From Oscillospiraceae bacterium (GTDB lineage Bacteria; Bacillota_A; Clostridia; Oscillospirales; Oscillospiraceae), in NCBI GenBank assembly GCA_017540945.1, contig JAFYAB010000107.1, forward strand, positions 1 to 46,167: a stretch of 46,167 nucleotides of DNA, written 5' to 3'. Positions within the stretch are counted from its first letter, which is position 1; every line of letters starts with the position of its first letter. A program made the translations under genes and the position numbers. This document shows positions 1-8,309 of this stretch, piece by piece. The notes under the pieces were generated by a model. That model worked only from the letters and a program-made list of their open reading frames with translations, ran no database searches and had not been told where the DNA came from.

Positions 1-21
1 AAATTTTGTTGCGTTAAACGC

Positions 22-49
22 TTGCTTTTTTGCCGCTTTGTGCTATAAT
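22..49 (+). promoter_or_regulatory. Sigma-A promoter of the recombinase gene
   Basis: TTGCTT at 22-27 and TATAAT at 44-49 are separated by 16 bases, and TG at 41-42 makes an extended -10. It lies 33 bases upstream of the ATG at 83. The same TGTGCTATAnT -10 context recurs in front of cwlD on the other strand. Confidence 0.7.
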
Positions 50-82
50 AGGAGCAACTACGTCAGACAATTTGGAGGGTTT

Positions 83-1075
83 ATGGAACGCTATTCAGAC
101 TGCCCCATGATTTTGCGTGATTTTCTTTCCTATCACGAGACCATCAAAGGTCAATCCCAGCGCACGATCGCGGAATACTATCTGGATCTTCGCATGTTCT
201 TCCGCTTTATGAAGCTCATTAAAAATGAAATGCCCTATAACAGTGATTTGGAATCTATTTCTATTAAAGATGTGGACCTCAACTTTATCAAATCGATTAC
301 TGTTTCCGATATTTTTGATTTTCTTTCTTACCTGGCAAACGACCGTGTCATCTATGAGGATTCCTTTGCGCAGTCAAAAGGCATCTCTTCTGCCAGCCGG
401 GCCAGAAAGCTTTCGACCATCAAATCTTTTTATAAATATCTAACAGTTCGCACCAAACAGTTGGACCAGAATCCGGTCCAAAATATGGAATATCCGAAAA
501 TTCGGAAGTCTCTTCCGCGTTATTTGACCCTGGAGCAATCAACCGCGCTGCTGCGTTCCGTGGACGGACCCAATAAGACCCGGGATTTCGCCATTTTGAT
601 GATTTTTTTGAACTGTGGAATCCGAAGATCTGAGTTAGTCAATCTGAATCTCAGTGATGTGATGGAAGATCGGATTCGAGTTACAGGCAAGGGCAATAAA
701 GAGCGGGTCGTTTATATGGGCTCCTCCTGTAAGGCTGCAATTGACGCCTATTTAATTGAGCGCAATCAAATAGTGCTGTCGGATAATCGCGCCCTGTTCG
801 GATCCCGGGATCATAACCGGATCTCAGTTTCCGCGGTCCATCGCCTGGTCAAAAAGCATGTCTTGGAGGCCGGGCTGGACCCCAGCAAGCTTTCCGCCCA
901 TAAGCTCCGTCATACTGCGGCGACATTGATGCTGCAAAACGGCGTGGATGTAAAAACTGTCCAGGAGGTCCTGGGTCATGAAAACTTGAATACCACGCAG
1001 ATATATACGCATATCGAGAATACGGAGCTGAAAATCGCCTCCGAGGCGAATCCCATCTCCAAAATCGAGGTCTGA
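83..1075 (+). CDS. Tyrosine recombinase (XerC/XerD-like)
   Basis: A 330-residue site-specific recombinase. The N-terminal part (about 1-150) is a SAM-like core-binding domain; the rest is the catalytic domain. The visible catalytic set is R181 in GIRRSEL, a beta-hairpin Lys in GKGNKER, H273 and R276 in HKLRH, H299 in LGHEN and the nucleophile Y308 in TQIYTH, so the enzyme looks intact. I chose the ATG at 83 because GGAGG at 74-78 precedes it; an upstream ATG at 38 overlaps the promoter. It is longer than a typical XerC/XerD (about 300). A second Xer protein lies at 9088-9969 and better fits the XerD role. No integrase-associated phage genes or att repeats are nearby, so a housekeeping role in dimer resolution is more likely than mobility, but this is inference. 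Confidence 0.85.
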   Translation: MERYSDCPMILRDFLSYHETIKGQSQRTIAEYYLDLRMFFRFMKLIKNEMPYNSDLESISIKDVDLNFIKSITVSDIFDFLSYLANDRVIYEDSFAQSKGISSASRARKLSTIKSFYKYLTVRTKQLDQNPVQNMEYPKIRKSLPRYLTLEQSTALLRSVDGPNKTRDFAILMIFLNCGIRRSELVNLNLSDVMEDRIRVTGKGNKERVVYMGSSCKAAIDAYLIERNQIVLSDNRALFGSRDHNRISVSAVHRLVKKHVLEAGLDPSKLSAHKLRHTAATLMLQNGVDVKTVQEVLGHENLNTTQIYTHIENTELKIASEANPISKIEV

Positions 1076-1088
1076 GAGGTCTGCAAAG

Positions 1089-1829
1089 ATGGAAACGCAA
1101 AACGGTGAATGGTATCTTAAGGGCTGCGCTCACAACGATCCGGCTCGAATCAAAAGCGCGGAGGAGGCTGCAGCATGGATTCAGCGGATCGGTTTTCTTC
1201 CGCTGTTTTCCAACGAGGTCCCGGGCTTTTCGCTTGAAGAGCATACCTGCGCCGCAGATTGGTGGACCGGCTCTCCCCTGCTGGATCCCTGGGAATGGCG
1301 CGGGATTCTGGCGGGAAGACGCGATATCGTTTATGGAAAATTCTATCATCGCAGGGCTGGCTTTATTTCCGCCGAATGGTTCCCTGTTTTTGCAAATTAT
1401 CGGAGAAATGGCTATGATTTCGACACATTGATCGATGAGGGGCGCGCGCCGAGACGGGCGCAAAAGCTGATGGCCCCTTTCCTTTCGGACGGGATTCCAA
1501 ACAGCACTTCCCTCTACAGCTTCCAATTAAAAGAACGCGCCGGCTTCGGAAAAGGCGGAGAGAAAAACTTCGAGGGGATTCTGACGGAGCTGGAAATGCA
1601 TAGCTATCTCTGTATCGCCGACTTCCGGCAGCGATTAAACAAAAACGGAGCACCCTACGGCTGGCACATCGCGATCGTAGAAACGCCGGAGAACAAGCTG
1701 GGATATGAATGGGTGACTTCTGCCTACAGGGAAACGCCTGAGGAATCCCAGGCAAAGCTGATCCAACGGATCAGAAGCTTCTTCCCGGATGTGGCAAAGG
1801 AGCAGATCGATAGCTGCTTCGGTAAATAA
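1089..1829 (+). CDS. Conserved protein of unknown function, possibly AlkZ-related
   Basis: A 246-residue soluble protein starting 13 bases after the recombinase, with an AGAGG ribosome binding site overlapping that gene's stop, so the two are probably co-transcribed. It has no signal peptide or membrane segment and is rich in Trp and aromatic residues (SAEEAAAWIQRIGFLPLF, DPWEWRGILAGRRDIVYGKF, GFGKGGEKNFEGILTELEMH). From memory this resembles clostridial proteins labelled AlkZ-related (winged-helix DNA glycosylase-like), but I cannot verify that here and no catalytic motif can be pointed to. Treat the function as unknown. Confidence 0.6.
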   Translation: METQNGEWYLKGCAHNDPARIKSAEEAAAWIQRIGFLPLFSNEVPGFSLEEHTCAADWWTGSPLLDPWEWRGILAGRRDIVYGKFYHRRAGFISAEWFPVFANYRRNGYDFDTLIDEGRAPRRAQKLMAPFLSDGIPNSTSLYSFQLKERAGFGKGGEKNFEGILTELEMHSYLCIADFRQRLNKNGAPYGWHIAIVETPENKLGYEWVTSAYRETPEESQAKLIQRIRSFFPDVAKEQIDSCFGK

Positions 1830-1848
1830 TTGAATGAAATGAAATATA

Positions 1849-1900
1849 ACAGACAGGGGCGGCCTTTTCCTGCTTACGGAACCGGTCGCTCCTGTCTGTT
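1849..1900. terminator. Bidirectional terminator between convergent genes
   Basis: Perfect 10-base arms AACAGACAGG (1849-1858) and CCTGTCTGTT (1891-1900) enclose a 32-base GC-rich loop with further pairing. On the plus strand it runs into TTTTCGTTT. It lies between the convergent genes ending at 1829 and 1918. Confidence 0.65.
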
Positions 1901-1917
1901 TTCGTTTGCAAAGCCCA

Positions 1918-2406
1918 TCAAGCCCACGGATCGTCTTTGGCTGGTGTTCGAATATCGGACAGCAGCATTTGATCCCAGAGCAGCCATTGGTCTCCCTTCT
2001 GACGCAGTATGACAGGCCGGAGGTTGTCCGCACCGTAGGATCGAAGCTGCAGTCTTGCGTAACCCTCGTTTTGATAGGTATAAGGATCGTCCCGGATCGT
2101 TATGGCGAAGGGACGGTCCGGGGTATAGTTGTTGGCAGGGGTCGCGCCATCGAAGAAGGAATAGGGTTTATACCCCTTTCCCGCCAGACGATCGCGCAGG
2201 AATTGGAGCTCATAGTTGGAAAGAGGACGCGGCCCCTTCAACTCGTTGAGCATGGGAATCGCAGCATCGGAATCGGCCTCATAGCGGCATAGTGCGGCGA
2301 CAGTCAGGGCAGCGGTCATAAAGGGATCGGTCAAAGCAAATTCCGGCAGCGCCCGGAGCTCTTCGACGTTTTTCGGAAGTGACTCAAAAACAAATCTGCG
2401 TTCCAT
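1918..2406 (-). CDS. DUF6935-like protein of unknown function
   Basis: A 162-residue soluble protein beginning MERRFVFESLPKNVEEL, with no signal peptide or transmembrane segment. The ATG at 2406 is preceded by a strong AAGGAGG. It sits 26 bases downstream of radA and is the last gene of cwlD-radA-this gene. Recurring features are an N-terminal helix-rich part (LPEFALTDPFMTAALTVAAL) and a C-terminal half rich in Tyr, Arg and Trp (SYGADNLRPVILRQKGDQWLLWDQ). I associate this pattern with the DUF6935 family, whose role is unknown. Nothing here supports a role in DNA repair beyond its position beside radA. Confidence 0.6.
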   Translation of the reverse strand: MERRFVFESLPKNVEELRALPEFALTDPFMTAALTVAALCRYEADSDAAIPMLNELKGPRPLSNYELQFLRDRLAGKGYKPYSFFDGATPANNYTPDRPFAITIRDDPYTYQNEGYARLQLRSYGADNLRPVILRQKGDQWLLWDQMLLSDIRTPAKDDPWA

Positions 2407-2432
2407 ATTTATGTCCTCCTTACGGTTGTATA

Positions 2433-3827
2433 TCAATTTGTATGAGAAGAGCTGGAATGACTGCGGGATCCCAGCGCGATTTCTATGGCTTCCCTGATAT
2501 TTCGGACGCGAAGAAGCTGCAGGCCTTTTGGCGCTGTGACAGACTCCGTTCCGTGCCGGGGAACGACGCATTGGGTAAAGCCCAAGCGGGAGATTTCCGC
2601 CAGCCGCTGCTCCAGATTGGAAACAATCCGGGTCTCCCCTGTCAGACCCAGCTCGCCGATGGCTGTCAGATTGTCGGATACAGGAACGTCCCGGAAGCTG
2701 GAGGCGATGGCGATGGCCACAGGGAGATCGGAGCCTGGCTCGTCGATACGAAGTCCGCCAATCACATTCAGAAACAGGTCGCAGTCCGAAAGCCGCAGAC
2801 CTCCGCGCTTTTCCAGCACAGCGATCAGCAGCGCTGCGCGATTGTAGTCAAAGCCGTCCGTTGTCCGCCGCGGAACATTCAAAAAGCTTCTGGTCACAAG
2901 GGCCTGCACTTCCGCCAGTACCGGACGACTGCCCTCCATAGCACAGGCCACACAGGTACCGGAGGCAAACTTCGGCCGCCCGGCCAGCAGCAGCTCCGAG
3001 GGATTTGGGATCTCCCGCAGGCCCTTGTCGTACATTTCAAAAACGCCGATCTCGTTGGTGGAGCCAAAGCGGTTTTTAGCGGCCCGAAGCAGCCGATAGG
3101 CGCCGCTGCGTTCTCCTTCAAAGTAGAGTACGCAGTCCACCATATGTTCCAAAACCTTGGGGCCGGCGATAGATCCCTCCTTGTTGACGTGTCCCACCAC
3201 AAAAACCGTGATCCCCGTCTGTTTGGAGAGCTGGAGCAGTGCCATCGTACAATCCTTTACCTGGGAGATTCCGCCGGGTGAGGTGGCGTTTTCCGCCGCG
3301 TACATGGTCTGTATGGAATCCACGATCAAAATGTCCGGATTCAGCTCCTTCGCAGCCCGCATGACCTCGTCCATCTCAGTTTCGGCGAAAAGCAGAAGGG
3401 ATTCCGATGCAACGCCCAGTCGCTCCGCCCGCATCTTCAGCTGACTTTCGCTTTCCTCACCGGAAATGTACAGAACGGTCAGCGTTTTGCATAACTCTCT
3501 GCAGATCTGGAGCAGGAGCGTGGACTTGCCGATGCCGGGAGCGCCTCCTACAAGCACGAGAGAGCCTTTTACAGCGCCTCCACCCAGGACCCGGTCCAGT
3601 TCACCCAAACCGGTAGAAAAGCGCTGCTCGCTTCCGCTGACGATCTGAGACATACGCTTGGGCCTGCGTTCGGTATTCAACTGCGCATCCGCGTGTTTCA
3701 ATGCCTTTGCAGACGATTCAATGTGTTCTGTAAGGGTGTTCCAGGCACCGCAGGCGGGACATTTTCCCATCCACTGCGGAGTCTCGTTGCCGCAATTGGT
3801 GCAATAATAGATCGTTTTTGTTTTCAT
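2433..3827 (-). CDS. radA: DNA repair protein RadA (Sms)
   Basis: A 464-residue hexameric DNA-dependent ATPase that promotes branch migration and repair of recombination intermediates. From the N-terminus: a zinc finger with C9, C12, C23 and C26 (CTNCGNETPQWMGKCPACG), a RecA-like core with Walker A GAPGIGKST near residues 95-103 and Walker B ILIVDSIQTM, the family-specific KNRFGSTNE motif, and a C-terminal Lon-like domain (DLPVAIAIASS). The length matches the family. I chose the ATG at 3827, with AGAGG 8 bases upstream; in-frame upstream starts run into the cwlD 3' end. It lies 56 bases downstream of cwlD and is probably co-transcribed. Confidence 0.97.
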   Translation of the reverse strand: MKTKTIYYCTNCGNETPQWMGKCPACGAWNTLTEHIESSAKALKHADAQLNTERRPKRMSQIVSGSEQRFSTGLGELDRVLGGGAVKGSLVLVGGAPGIGKSTLLLQICRELCKTLTVLYISGEESESQLKMRAERLGVASESLLLFAETEMDEVMRAAKELNPDILIVDSIQTMYAAENATSPGGISQVKDCTMALLQLSKQTGITVFVVGHVNKEGSIAGPKVLEHMVDCVLYFEGERSGAYRLLRAAKNRFGSTNEIGVFEMYDKGLREIPNPSELLLAGRPKFASGTCVACAMEGSRPVLAEVQALVTRSFLNVPRRTTDGFDYNRAALLIAVLEKRGGLRLSDCDLFLNVIGGLRIDEPGSDLPVAIAIASSFRDVPVSDNLTAIGELGLTGETRIVSNLEQRLAEISRLGFTQCVVPRHGTESVTAPKGLQLLRVRNIREAIEIALGSRSHSSSSHTN

Positions 3828-3883
3828 AGGTAAAACCTCTTGACTGCTTGTACGCTCTGCCAGATTTCTATGGAGGCTCAGCA

Positions 3884-4606
3884 TTAATAGACTGATCCTG
3901 CGTCGATCTGTTGGCTGAGACCGGCGCAGATGGCGGCTGTCAGCAGCTTCTGATAGGCTGCGGTCTGAAGCTTTTGCTCTTCCTCCGGATTTGATAGGAA
4001 ACCGCATTCCACAAGAATACCGGTACAGCGGATCTTCGACAACAGATAGGCTGTATCGCAGTGCTTTGCCTTCCGGTGATTGGAACGGTCGATCTGCGTG
4101 TTGATAAGAGACTGTATCCGTTCCGCCAGGGATTGACTTCCGTCTGTCGGAGCGTAAAAAACCTGGGCGCCCTTGTATTTCGCTATGGAGAACATGTTTT
4201 GATGCAGGCTGATCAGCAGTGAATGATCGTTTTGATTTGCGATGCTGACACGGTTTTTCAGATCTGAAATCTTTTTTTCGGAGATCGTGGCCGCTTCGGG
4301 ATCGTGGATCGAGACGTCGCTTTCCCGCGTCATCAGCGCAGGGAAACCAAGAAATCTCAACAGATCCCGCAGCCGAAGTCCCATTTCCAAATTCAGGGCG
4401 CTTTCCCTGACGCCATTGACGGAAAGCGCGCCTCCATCCTCTCCCCCATGTCCGGGGTCCACGACAATGGTGGGAAGCGGAGACGGCTCCTGTTCAGCAA
4501 GAACTGCGGAAAGCAGGGTTACGCTGCGGGAAGCAAGAATCGAGCAAACCAGGACAACGCTGAGTGACAGCAGATAGATCGGGATCATCTTTTTCACAAT
4601 ACGCAT
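3884..4606 (-). CDS. cwlD: N-acetylmuramoyl-L-alanine amidase, CwlD type
   Basis: A 240-residue membrane-anchored Zn amidase (Amidase_3). One N-terminal transmembrane or signal segment (IPIYLLSLSVVLVCSILA) is followed by the catalytic domain. The zinc and catalytic residues are visible as the His in DPGHGGEDGG with the following Glu, the His in LLISLHQN, and the final Glu in GILVECGFLSN. CwlD makes muramic-delta-lactam in the spore cortex by removing the stem peptide, usually with PdaA, so this gene supports a sporulating host. The start at 4606 has GAGGTGG just upstream; the in-frame ATG further upstream lacks a good site. It is first in the cwlD-radA-DUF6935 group. Confidence 0.88.
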   Translation of the reverse strand: MRIVKKMIPIYLLSLSVVLVCSILASRSVTLLSAVLAEQEPSPLPTIVVDPGHGGEDGGALSVNGVRESALNLEMGLRLRDLLRFLGFPALMTRESDVSIHDPEAATISEKKISDLKNRVSIANQNDHSLLISLHQNMFSIAKYKGAQVFYAPTDGSQSLAERIQSLINTQIDRSNHRKAKHCDTAYLLSKIRCTGILVECGFLSNPEEEQKLQTAAYQKLLTAAICAGLSQQIDAGSVY

Positions 4607-4658
4607 CAAACCACCTCGAGGCAATCTATGCGCTGCCGAGTCCCGGTATTCCAAGCCC

Positions 4659-4667
4659 AGTATAGCA
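4659..4667 (-). promoter_or_regulatory. Extended -10 promoter element of cwlD
   Basis: On the minus strand the sequence reads TGCTATACT: TATACT at 4664-4659 preceded by TG. No good -35 is seen, as is common for extended -10 promoters. The remainder of the 142-base divergent region holds a small inverted repeat, AAATCGTC/GACGATTT, near 4698-4721 in front of the cotJ genes; it may be an operator or a leader hairpin. Confidence 0.5.
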
Positions 4668-4748
4668 CAAAAAAGACGTTTTGCATAGAATAAGTTTGAA
4701 ATCGTCAAAAAAAGACGATTTCGATCACCTGATCTGGGAGGAATCCGA

Positions 4749-5189
4749 ATGGAAAACCGTGATAAGTATAACTGCTGCGGAATGCTGCCGTCCAGGGCGC
4801 CGCTGGCAAATCCCTATGTACCCTGGCAGCAGTATGATCCGGAGCAGTACAGCGCAAAAACAGGACTGATCCGCGGCACCCTATTCCCCTGTCTCGACCT
4901 TCCCTTATTGGGAATGGTCAATACGGAGGAAAAATCTGATACGATGATGCATCAGCTGCAGGCCCTGGCCTTTGCGGTGCAGGAGCTGGGGCTGTATCTC
5001 GATACTCACGCGGACGATACGGACGCAGTCGAGCTCTTTCGCCAATATACGGAGCTCTATGAAGCCGGAATGCAGCAGTATCAGCAGAGCTGCGATCCCC
5101 TGTTCCAGAAAGATGCCATACAGGATGGCGTCTATACCTGGAATCAGACGCCCTGGCCCTGGGAATACCGCGCAAACAAGGAGGATTGA
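4749..5189 (+). CDS. Fused spore coat proteins CotJA-CotJB
   Basis: A 146-residue protein joining two spore-coat proteins that are normally separate. Residues 1 to about 57 match CotJA (PYVPWQQYDPEQYSA and IRGTLFPCLDLPLLGMVN). About 66 to 146 match CotJB (LQALAFAVQELGLYLDTHADD and the C-terminal NQTPWPWE). The start at 4749 follows GGGAGG at 4736-4741. A second GGAGG at 4925-4929 lies 14 bases before in-frame ATGs at 4944 and 4947, exactly where CotJB would start, so separate CotJB could also be made. One extra A in the A5 run at 4930-4934 would bring the TGA at 4937 into frame and split the gene, so a homopolymer sequencing error must be considered. CotJC follows 2 bases later. Confidence 0.88.
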   Translation: MENRDKYNCCGMLPSRAPLANPYVPWQQYDPEQYSAKTGLIRGTLFPCLDLPLLGMVNTEEKSDTMMHQLQALAFAVQELGLYLDTHADDTDAVELFRQYTELYEAGMQQYQQSCDPLFQKDAIQDGVYTWNQTPWPWEYRANKED

Positions 5190-5191
5190 AC

Positions 5192-5791
5192 ATGTTTGTC
5201 TATGAAAAGAAGCTGCAGTACCCTGTGAAGATCGAGGCGACAAACCCGAAGCTTGCTTCGATCATCATCAGCCAATACGGTGGCCCGGATGGAGAGCTGG
5301 GTGCTTCTCTGCGATATCTGAGCCAGCGTTATTCCATGCCCTATCCCGAGCTTCGGGGCCTTCTGACCGATATCGGTACAGAGGAGCTCGGTCACTTGGA
5401 AATGGTGGGGGCGATTGTTCATCAGCTGACCAGGAATCTCAGCGAGGATCAGATCAAGGCGGACGGCTTTGCTCAATACTTTGTCGATCATACGACGGGC
5501 GTATTCCCCACCGCGGCTTCCGGCTTCCCCTGGACGGCCGCATCCATGCAGGTCAAGGGCGATCCCATCGCGGATCTGACCGAGGACCTTGCCGCGGAAC
5601 AAAAGGCCCGGGTCACCTATGACAACATTCTCCGTCTTTCAGACGATCCCGACGTAAATGATGTGATCAAATTCCTTCGGGAGCGTGAGATTGTGCATTT
5701 CCAGCGATTTGGCGAGGCGATCCAGCGACTGCGGGAGCGGCTCAATCAGAAAAATGTGTATTATATGAATCCTGCCTTCGACCGCGGATAA
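5192..5791 (+). CDS. cotJC: Spore coat protein CotJC (manganese catalase family)
   Basis: A 199-residue ferritin-like protein of the Mn-catalase family found in the inner spore coat. The motifs are GASLRYLSQRY, the metal-binding TDIGTEELGHLEMV (Glu-Glu-His) and a second Glu/His pair in EREIVHFQRFGEAIQ. The length suits CotJC (about 190-200), shorter than true Mn-catalases. The ATG at 5192 has GGAGG at 5180-5184; an in-frame TTG two codons earlier overlaps the preceding stop and is less likely. It is the last gene of the cotJ operon, followed by a strong hairpin. Expression is presumably in the mother cell; no clear sporulation promoter was identified. Confidence 0.93.
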   Translation: MFVYEKKLQYPVKIEATNPKLASIIISQYGGPDGELGASLRYLSQRYSMPYPELRGLLTDIGTEELGHLEMVGAIVHQLTRNLSEDQIKADGFAQYFVDHTTGVFPTAASGFPWTAASMQVKGDPIADLTEDLAAEQKARVTYDNILRLSDDPDVNDVIKFLREREIVHFQRFGEAIQRLRERLNQKNVYYMNPAFDRG

Positions 5792-5799
5792 AAGGTACA

Positions 5800-5827
5800 G
5801 CCCGGGATACGCAACGGTATCCCGGGC
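5800..5827. terminator. Terminator between cotJC and tspO
   Basis: A perfect 11-base stem, GCCCGGGATAC (5800-5810) with GTATCCCGGGC (5817-5827), and a 6-base loop. The flanking T-tract is weak (TTGTTTATTTA). It lies between convergent genes. Confidence 0.75.
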
Positions 5828-5833
5828 AGTTGT

Positions 5834-6316
5834 TTATTTATTCAAGTACCAGACGCCGGCGTTCAGATAGAGCGCAAAGGCAACCCACAGCACATAGGGG
5901 ATCTGCAGTCTTGCGGCGGGCAGATCGACCTTACGGAATCGGAGGATCATCCAGACGATCAAACCCAGGAGCAGGGCCAGCACCGCAAGTGCCCCTCCGT
6001 AGGTCCGTAAATAGAAGAAAAAGATGCTCCAGGCAAAATTGACCGCCAGCTGCAGCAGGTAGACCTGGATGGCATCCGTGCGCTCCTCGCTCCTGGCGGA
6101 CAGGACGACTCTGGCCATCCCGATGCCCATCAAAGCATACAGGATTGTCCAAGCGATGGGAAATACAATGGGAGGCGGAGACAGCGGCGGTTTGTTTGCC
6201 ATCGTTTTGTAGAGTTCCATGCCGTCTTTTGTGAGAATCGCGGCGGCAACGCCGACGGCTTCTGTCAAAAGGATCCAAAATAGATAAATCCAAACTCTGC
6301 GCGATTTCATTTTCAT
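5834..6316 (-). CDS. TspO/MBR family membrane protein
   Basis: About 160 residues with five predicted membrane helices and the TspO pattern: an early TKDGMELYKTMANKPPLSPPP loop, FPIAWTILYALMGIGMARV, LLQLAVNFAWSIFFFYLR and a C-terminal YVLWVAFALYLNAGVWYLN. TspO proteins bind tetrapyrroles and related ligands; their role in Firmicutes is unsettled. The start is uncertain between the ATG at 6316 and the ATG at 6310 (MKMKSRR); GGGTG lies in front. It follows the nucleotide-sugar dehydratase by 89 bases on the same strand, so it may be the last gene of that operon. Confidence 0.88.
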   Translation of the reverse strand: MKMKSRRVWIYLFWILLTEAVGVAAAILTKDGMELYKTMANKPPLSPPPIVFPIAWTILYALMGIGMARVVLSARSEERTDAIQVYLLQLAVNFAWSIFFFYLRTYGGALAVLALLLGLIVWMILRFRKVDLPAARLQIPYVLWVAFALYLNAGVWYLNK

Positions 6317-6405
6317 CACCCAGAGAAAGTATATGCAGAAACAGGAAAAATATAAGCGCTGCGCCGGAATTATCATAATCTCCGGCGCAGCGGGCGGATA
6401 TTCGT

Positions 6406-8274
6406 TTATACGCCGATCGGCGCCTTGTGATAGGTATTGACGATCTGCGCCACATAGTCCTTGATCTCTGCGCTGTTTTCCTCACAGGCGACCCGCAGGG
6501 CTTCCAGCTGCTGCAGGAATCTTTCTTCATCCATTTCCAAGGGCTTTCCGATGTGGATCAGTTCGTTTTCCGTCGTGCGAAGGCCTTCTTCTTTCATGAG
6601 CATTTCTTCATACAGCTTTTCACCTGGACGCAGACCGGTATATTTGACCTCGATATCCACGTCTGGTTCAAAGCCGGAAAGACGGATCATATTTCTCGCC
6701 AGATCGTCTATGCGCACAGGCTCCCCCATATCGAGGACAAAGATTTCTCCCAGCTTTGCCAAGGCGCCTGCCTGCAGCACAAGAGAAACGGCCTCGGGAA
6801 TGGTCATAAAGTAACGGATGATGTCCCTGTGCGTTACCGTTACGGGTCCGCCCTCCGCGATCTGCTTTTTGAAAAGCGGGATAACGCTGCCGTTGCTGCC
6901 CAACACATTGCCAAAGCGAACCGCCACAAATACGGTCTCCGAGCGTCTGGACATGAGCTGAACGATCATTTCACAGATTCGCTTGGAGGCTCCCATGATA
7001 TTTGTTGGGTTGACCGCCTTGTCGGTGGAGATCAGTACGAATTTCTTTGCGTGGTATCGATCCGCGGCCATTGCCACATGCAGCGTTCCGAATACGTTGT
7101 TTTTGATGGCCTCATTGGGACTGTTCTCCATCAAGGGAACATGTTTATGGGCCGCGGCGTGGAATACCAGATCGGGATGGTACTGGGAAAAGACCATTTC
7201 CACCCGTTCCTGATCCCGAACGGAGCCGATCAGGGTCGTGAGATTCAGATCCGGATAAGCGCGGAGCAGCTCCTGCTGAATGTCGTAGGCGTTGTTTTCG
7301 TAAATATCAAAAATGATAAGCTGTTTCGGATCGTTTTTCGCGATCTGACGGCAGAGCTCGCTGCCGATGGAACCTCCGCCTCCGGTGACAAGTACCGTAT
7401 TCCCTTTGATATACGCGGAAATTTCGCTCAGATCCACCTTGACGCTGTCGCGTCCAAGGAGGTCCAGCACGTCCACATCCCGGATCCGCTGGATGGAGAC
7501 TTCCCCGTTCGCCAGCTGGAAGATCCCGGGCAATGTTTTCAGCCGACACTTGGTCTGCTGGCAGATCCTCAGAATATCACGCTTGTCCTTGGCCGACGCC
7601 GTGGGGATCGCGAGTACGATCTCGTCGATCTTGTACTGTTCGGCGATCTGTTTGATGTCGTTGCGGTTTCCGACGATTTTTACGCCTCGCAGATAGCTGC
7701 CTCGTTTTCCAAAGTCGTCGTCCACAATGCAGACCACGTTGTTGGTGGATTTCACGCTGGACTGAAATTCCCGCAGAGCGGTGGCGCCGGCGTTGCCGCC
7801 GCCGATCAGCAGGGTCCTTGCCTTCTTGGGACTGTTGCCGGGGCGGATGTACTGACGCAATAGGCGATAACTGATCCGGGAGAGACCGACAAGACCGATC
7901 AGCAGCAAACCGCTGATCAACGGATAGCTGACCGGGAAAAACGCTGTCGCACGGATTTCGTTGAAAACGAATTTGATCAGACTTACCAGAGCGCCCGCCA
8001 GAACGATATGCATCAGCTCGTCCACACTGGCAAACTGCCAAAGGCTGTTATAGAGCTTGAAGGGCACAAAAATCAGGATGGTGACAACCGTGCTGATGAC
8101 GGAGTAAAGGACGATGTGACCCATGTACGAGCGGTACATCATATGGGTCCAGTTAAAGTTTTCCAGCATTAACAGCGCCAGAATGGATGCGATGTTGATG
8201 AGCAGCGCGTCCAACACCACAAGGAATGCGACGCGTACCGGCTTTGGGTCCAAAAAATGACGCTTGTATTTCAT
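6406..8274 (-). CDS. Membrane-bound nucleotide-sugar epimerase/dehydratase (FlaA1/CapD type)
   Basis: A 622-residue polysaccharide-biosynthesis protein. Four hydrophobic helices lie within the first 150 residues. A CoA-binding-like Rossmann domain follows (ARTLLIGGGNAGATALREF), then a long SDR domain with the NAD motif VTGGGGSIGSELCRQ, a catalytic region STDKAVNPTNIMGASKRICE and the C-terminal TGLRPGEKLYEE typical of UDP-GlcNAc 4,6-dehydratases. In the SDR family such a Met/Lys pair replaces the usual Tyr/Lys. The expected product is a UDP-4-keto-6-deoxy sugar for capsule or glycan synthesis. The start at 8274 has GGAAGTG ahead; the upstream in-frame extension is the end of the peptidase gene. 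Confidence 0.92.
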   Translation of the reverse strand: MKYKRHFLDPKPVRVAFLVVLDALLINIASILALLMLENFNWTHMMYRSYMGHIVLYSVISTVVTILIFVPFKLYNSLWQFASVDELMHIVLAGALVSLIKFVFNEIRATAFFPVSYPLISGLLLIGLVGLSRISYRLLRQYIRPGNSPKKARTLLIGGGNAGATALREFQSSVKSTNNVVCIVDDDFGKRGSYLRGVKIVGNRNDIKQIAEQYKIDEIVLAIPTASAKDKRDILRICQQTKCRLKTLPGIFQLANGEVSIQRIRDVDVLDLLGRDSVKVDLSEISAYIKGNTVLVTGGGGSIGSELCRQIAKNDPKQLIIFDIYENNAYDIQQELLRAYPDLNLTTLIGSVRDQERVEMVFSQYHPDLVFHAAAHKHVPLMENSPNEAIKNNVFGTLHVAMAADRYHAKKFVLISTDKAVNPTNIMGASKRICEMIVQLMSRRSETVFVAVRFGNVLGSNGSVIPLFKKQIAEGGPVTVTHRDIIRYFMTIPEAVSLVLQAGALAKLGEIFVLDMGEPVRIDDLARNMIRLSGFEPDVDIEVKYTGLRPGEKLYEEMLMKEEGLRTTENELIHIGKPLEMDEERFLQQLEALRVACEENSAEIKDYVAQIVNTYHKAPIGV

Positions 8275-8309
8275 ATGTTCACTTCCTATAAACAAGAAGA
8301 GCCTTTGCG

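Noticed and set aside
83..1075. Integrase of a prophage or integrative element
   Set aside because: No phage, conjugation or excisionase genes, and no att-like repeats at the nearby tRNAs.
4681..4869. Short plus-strand open frame overlapping the start of the cotJ gene
   Set aside because: Different frame from the CotJA-CotJB product, with no family similarity or ribosome binding site.
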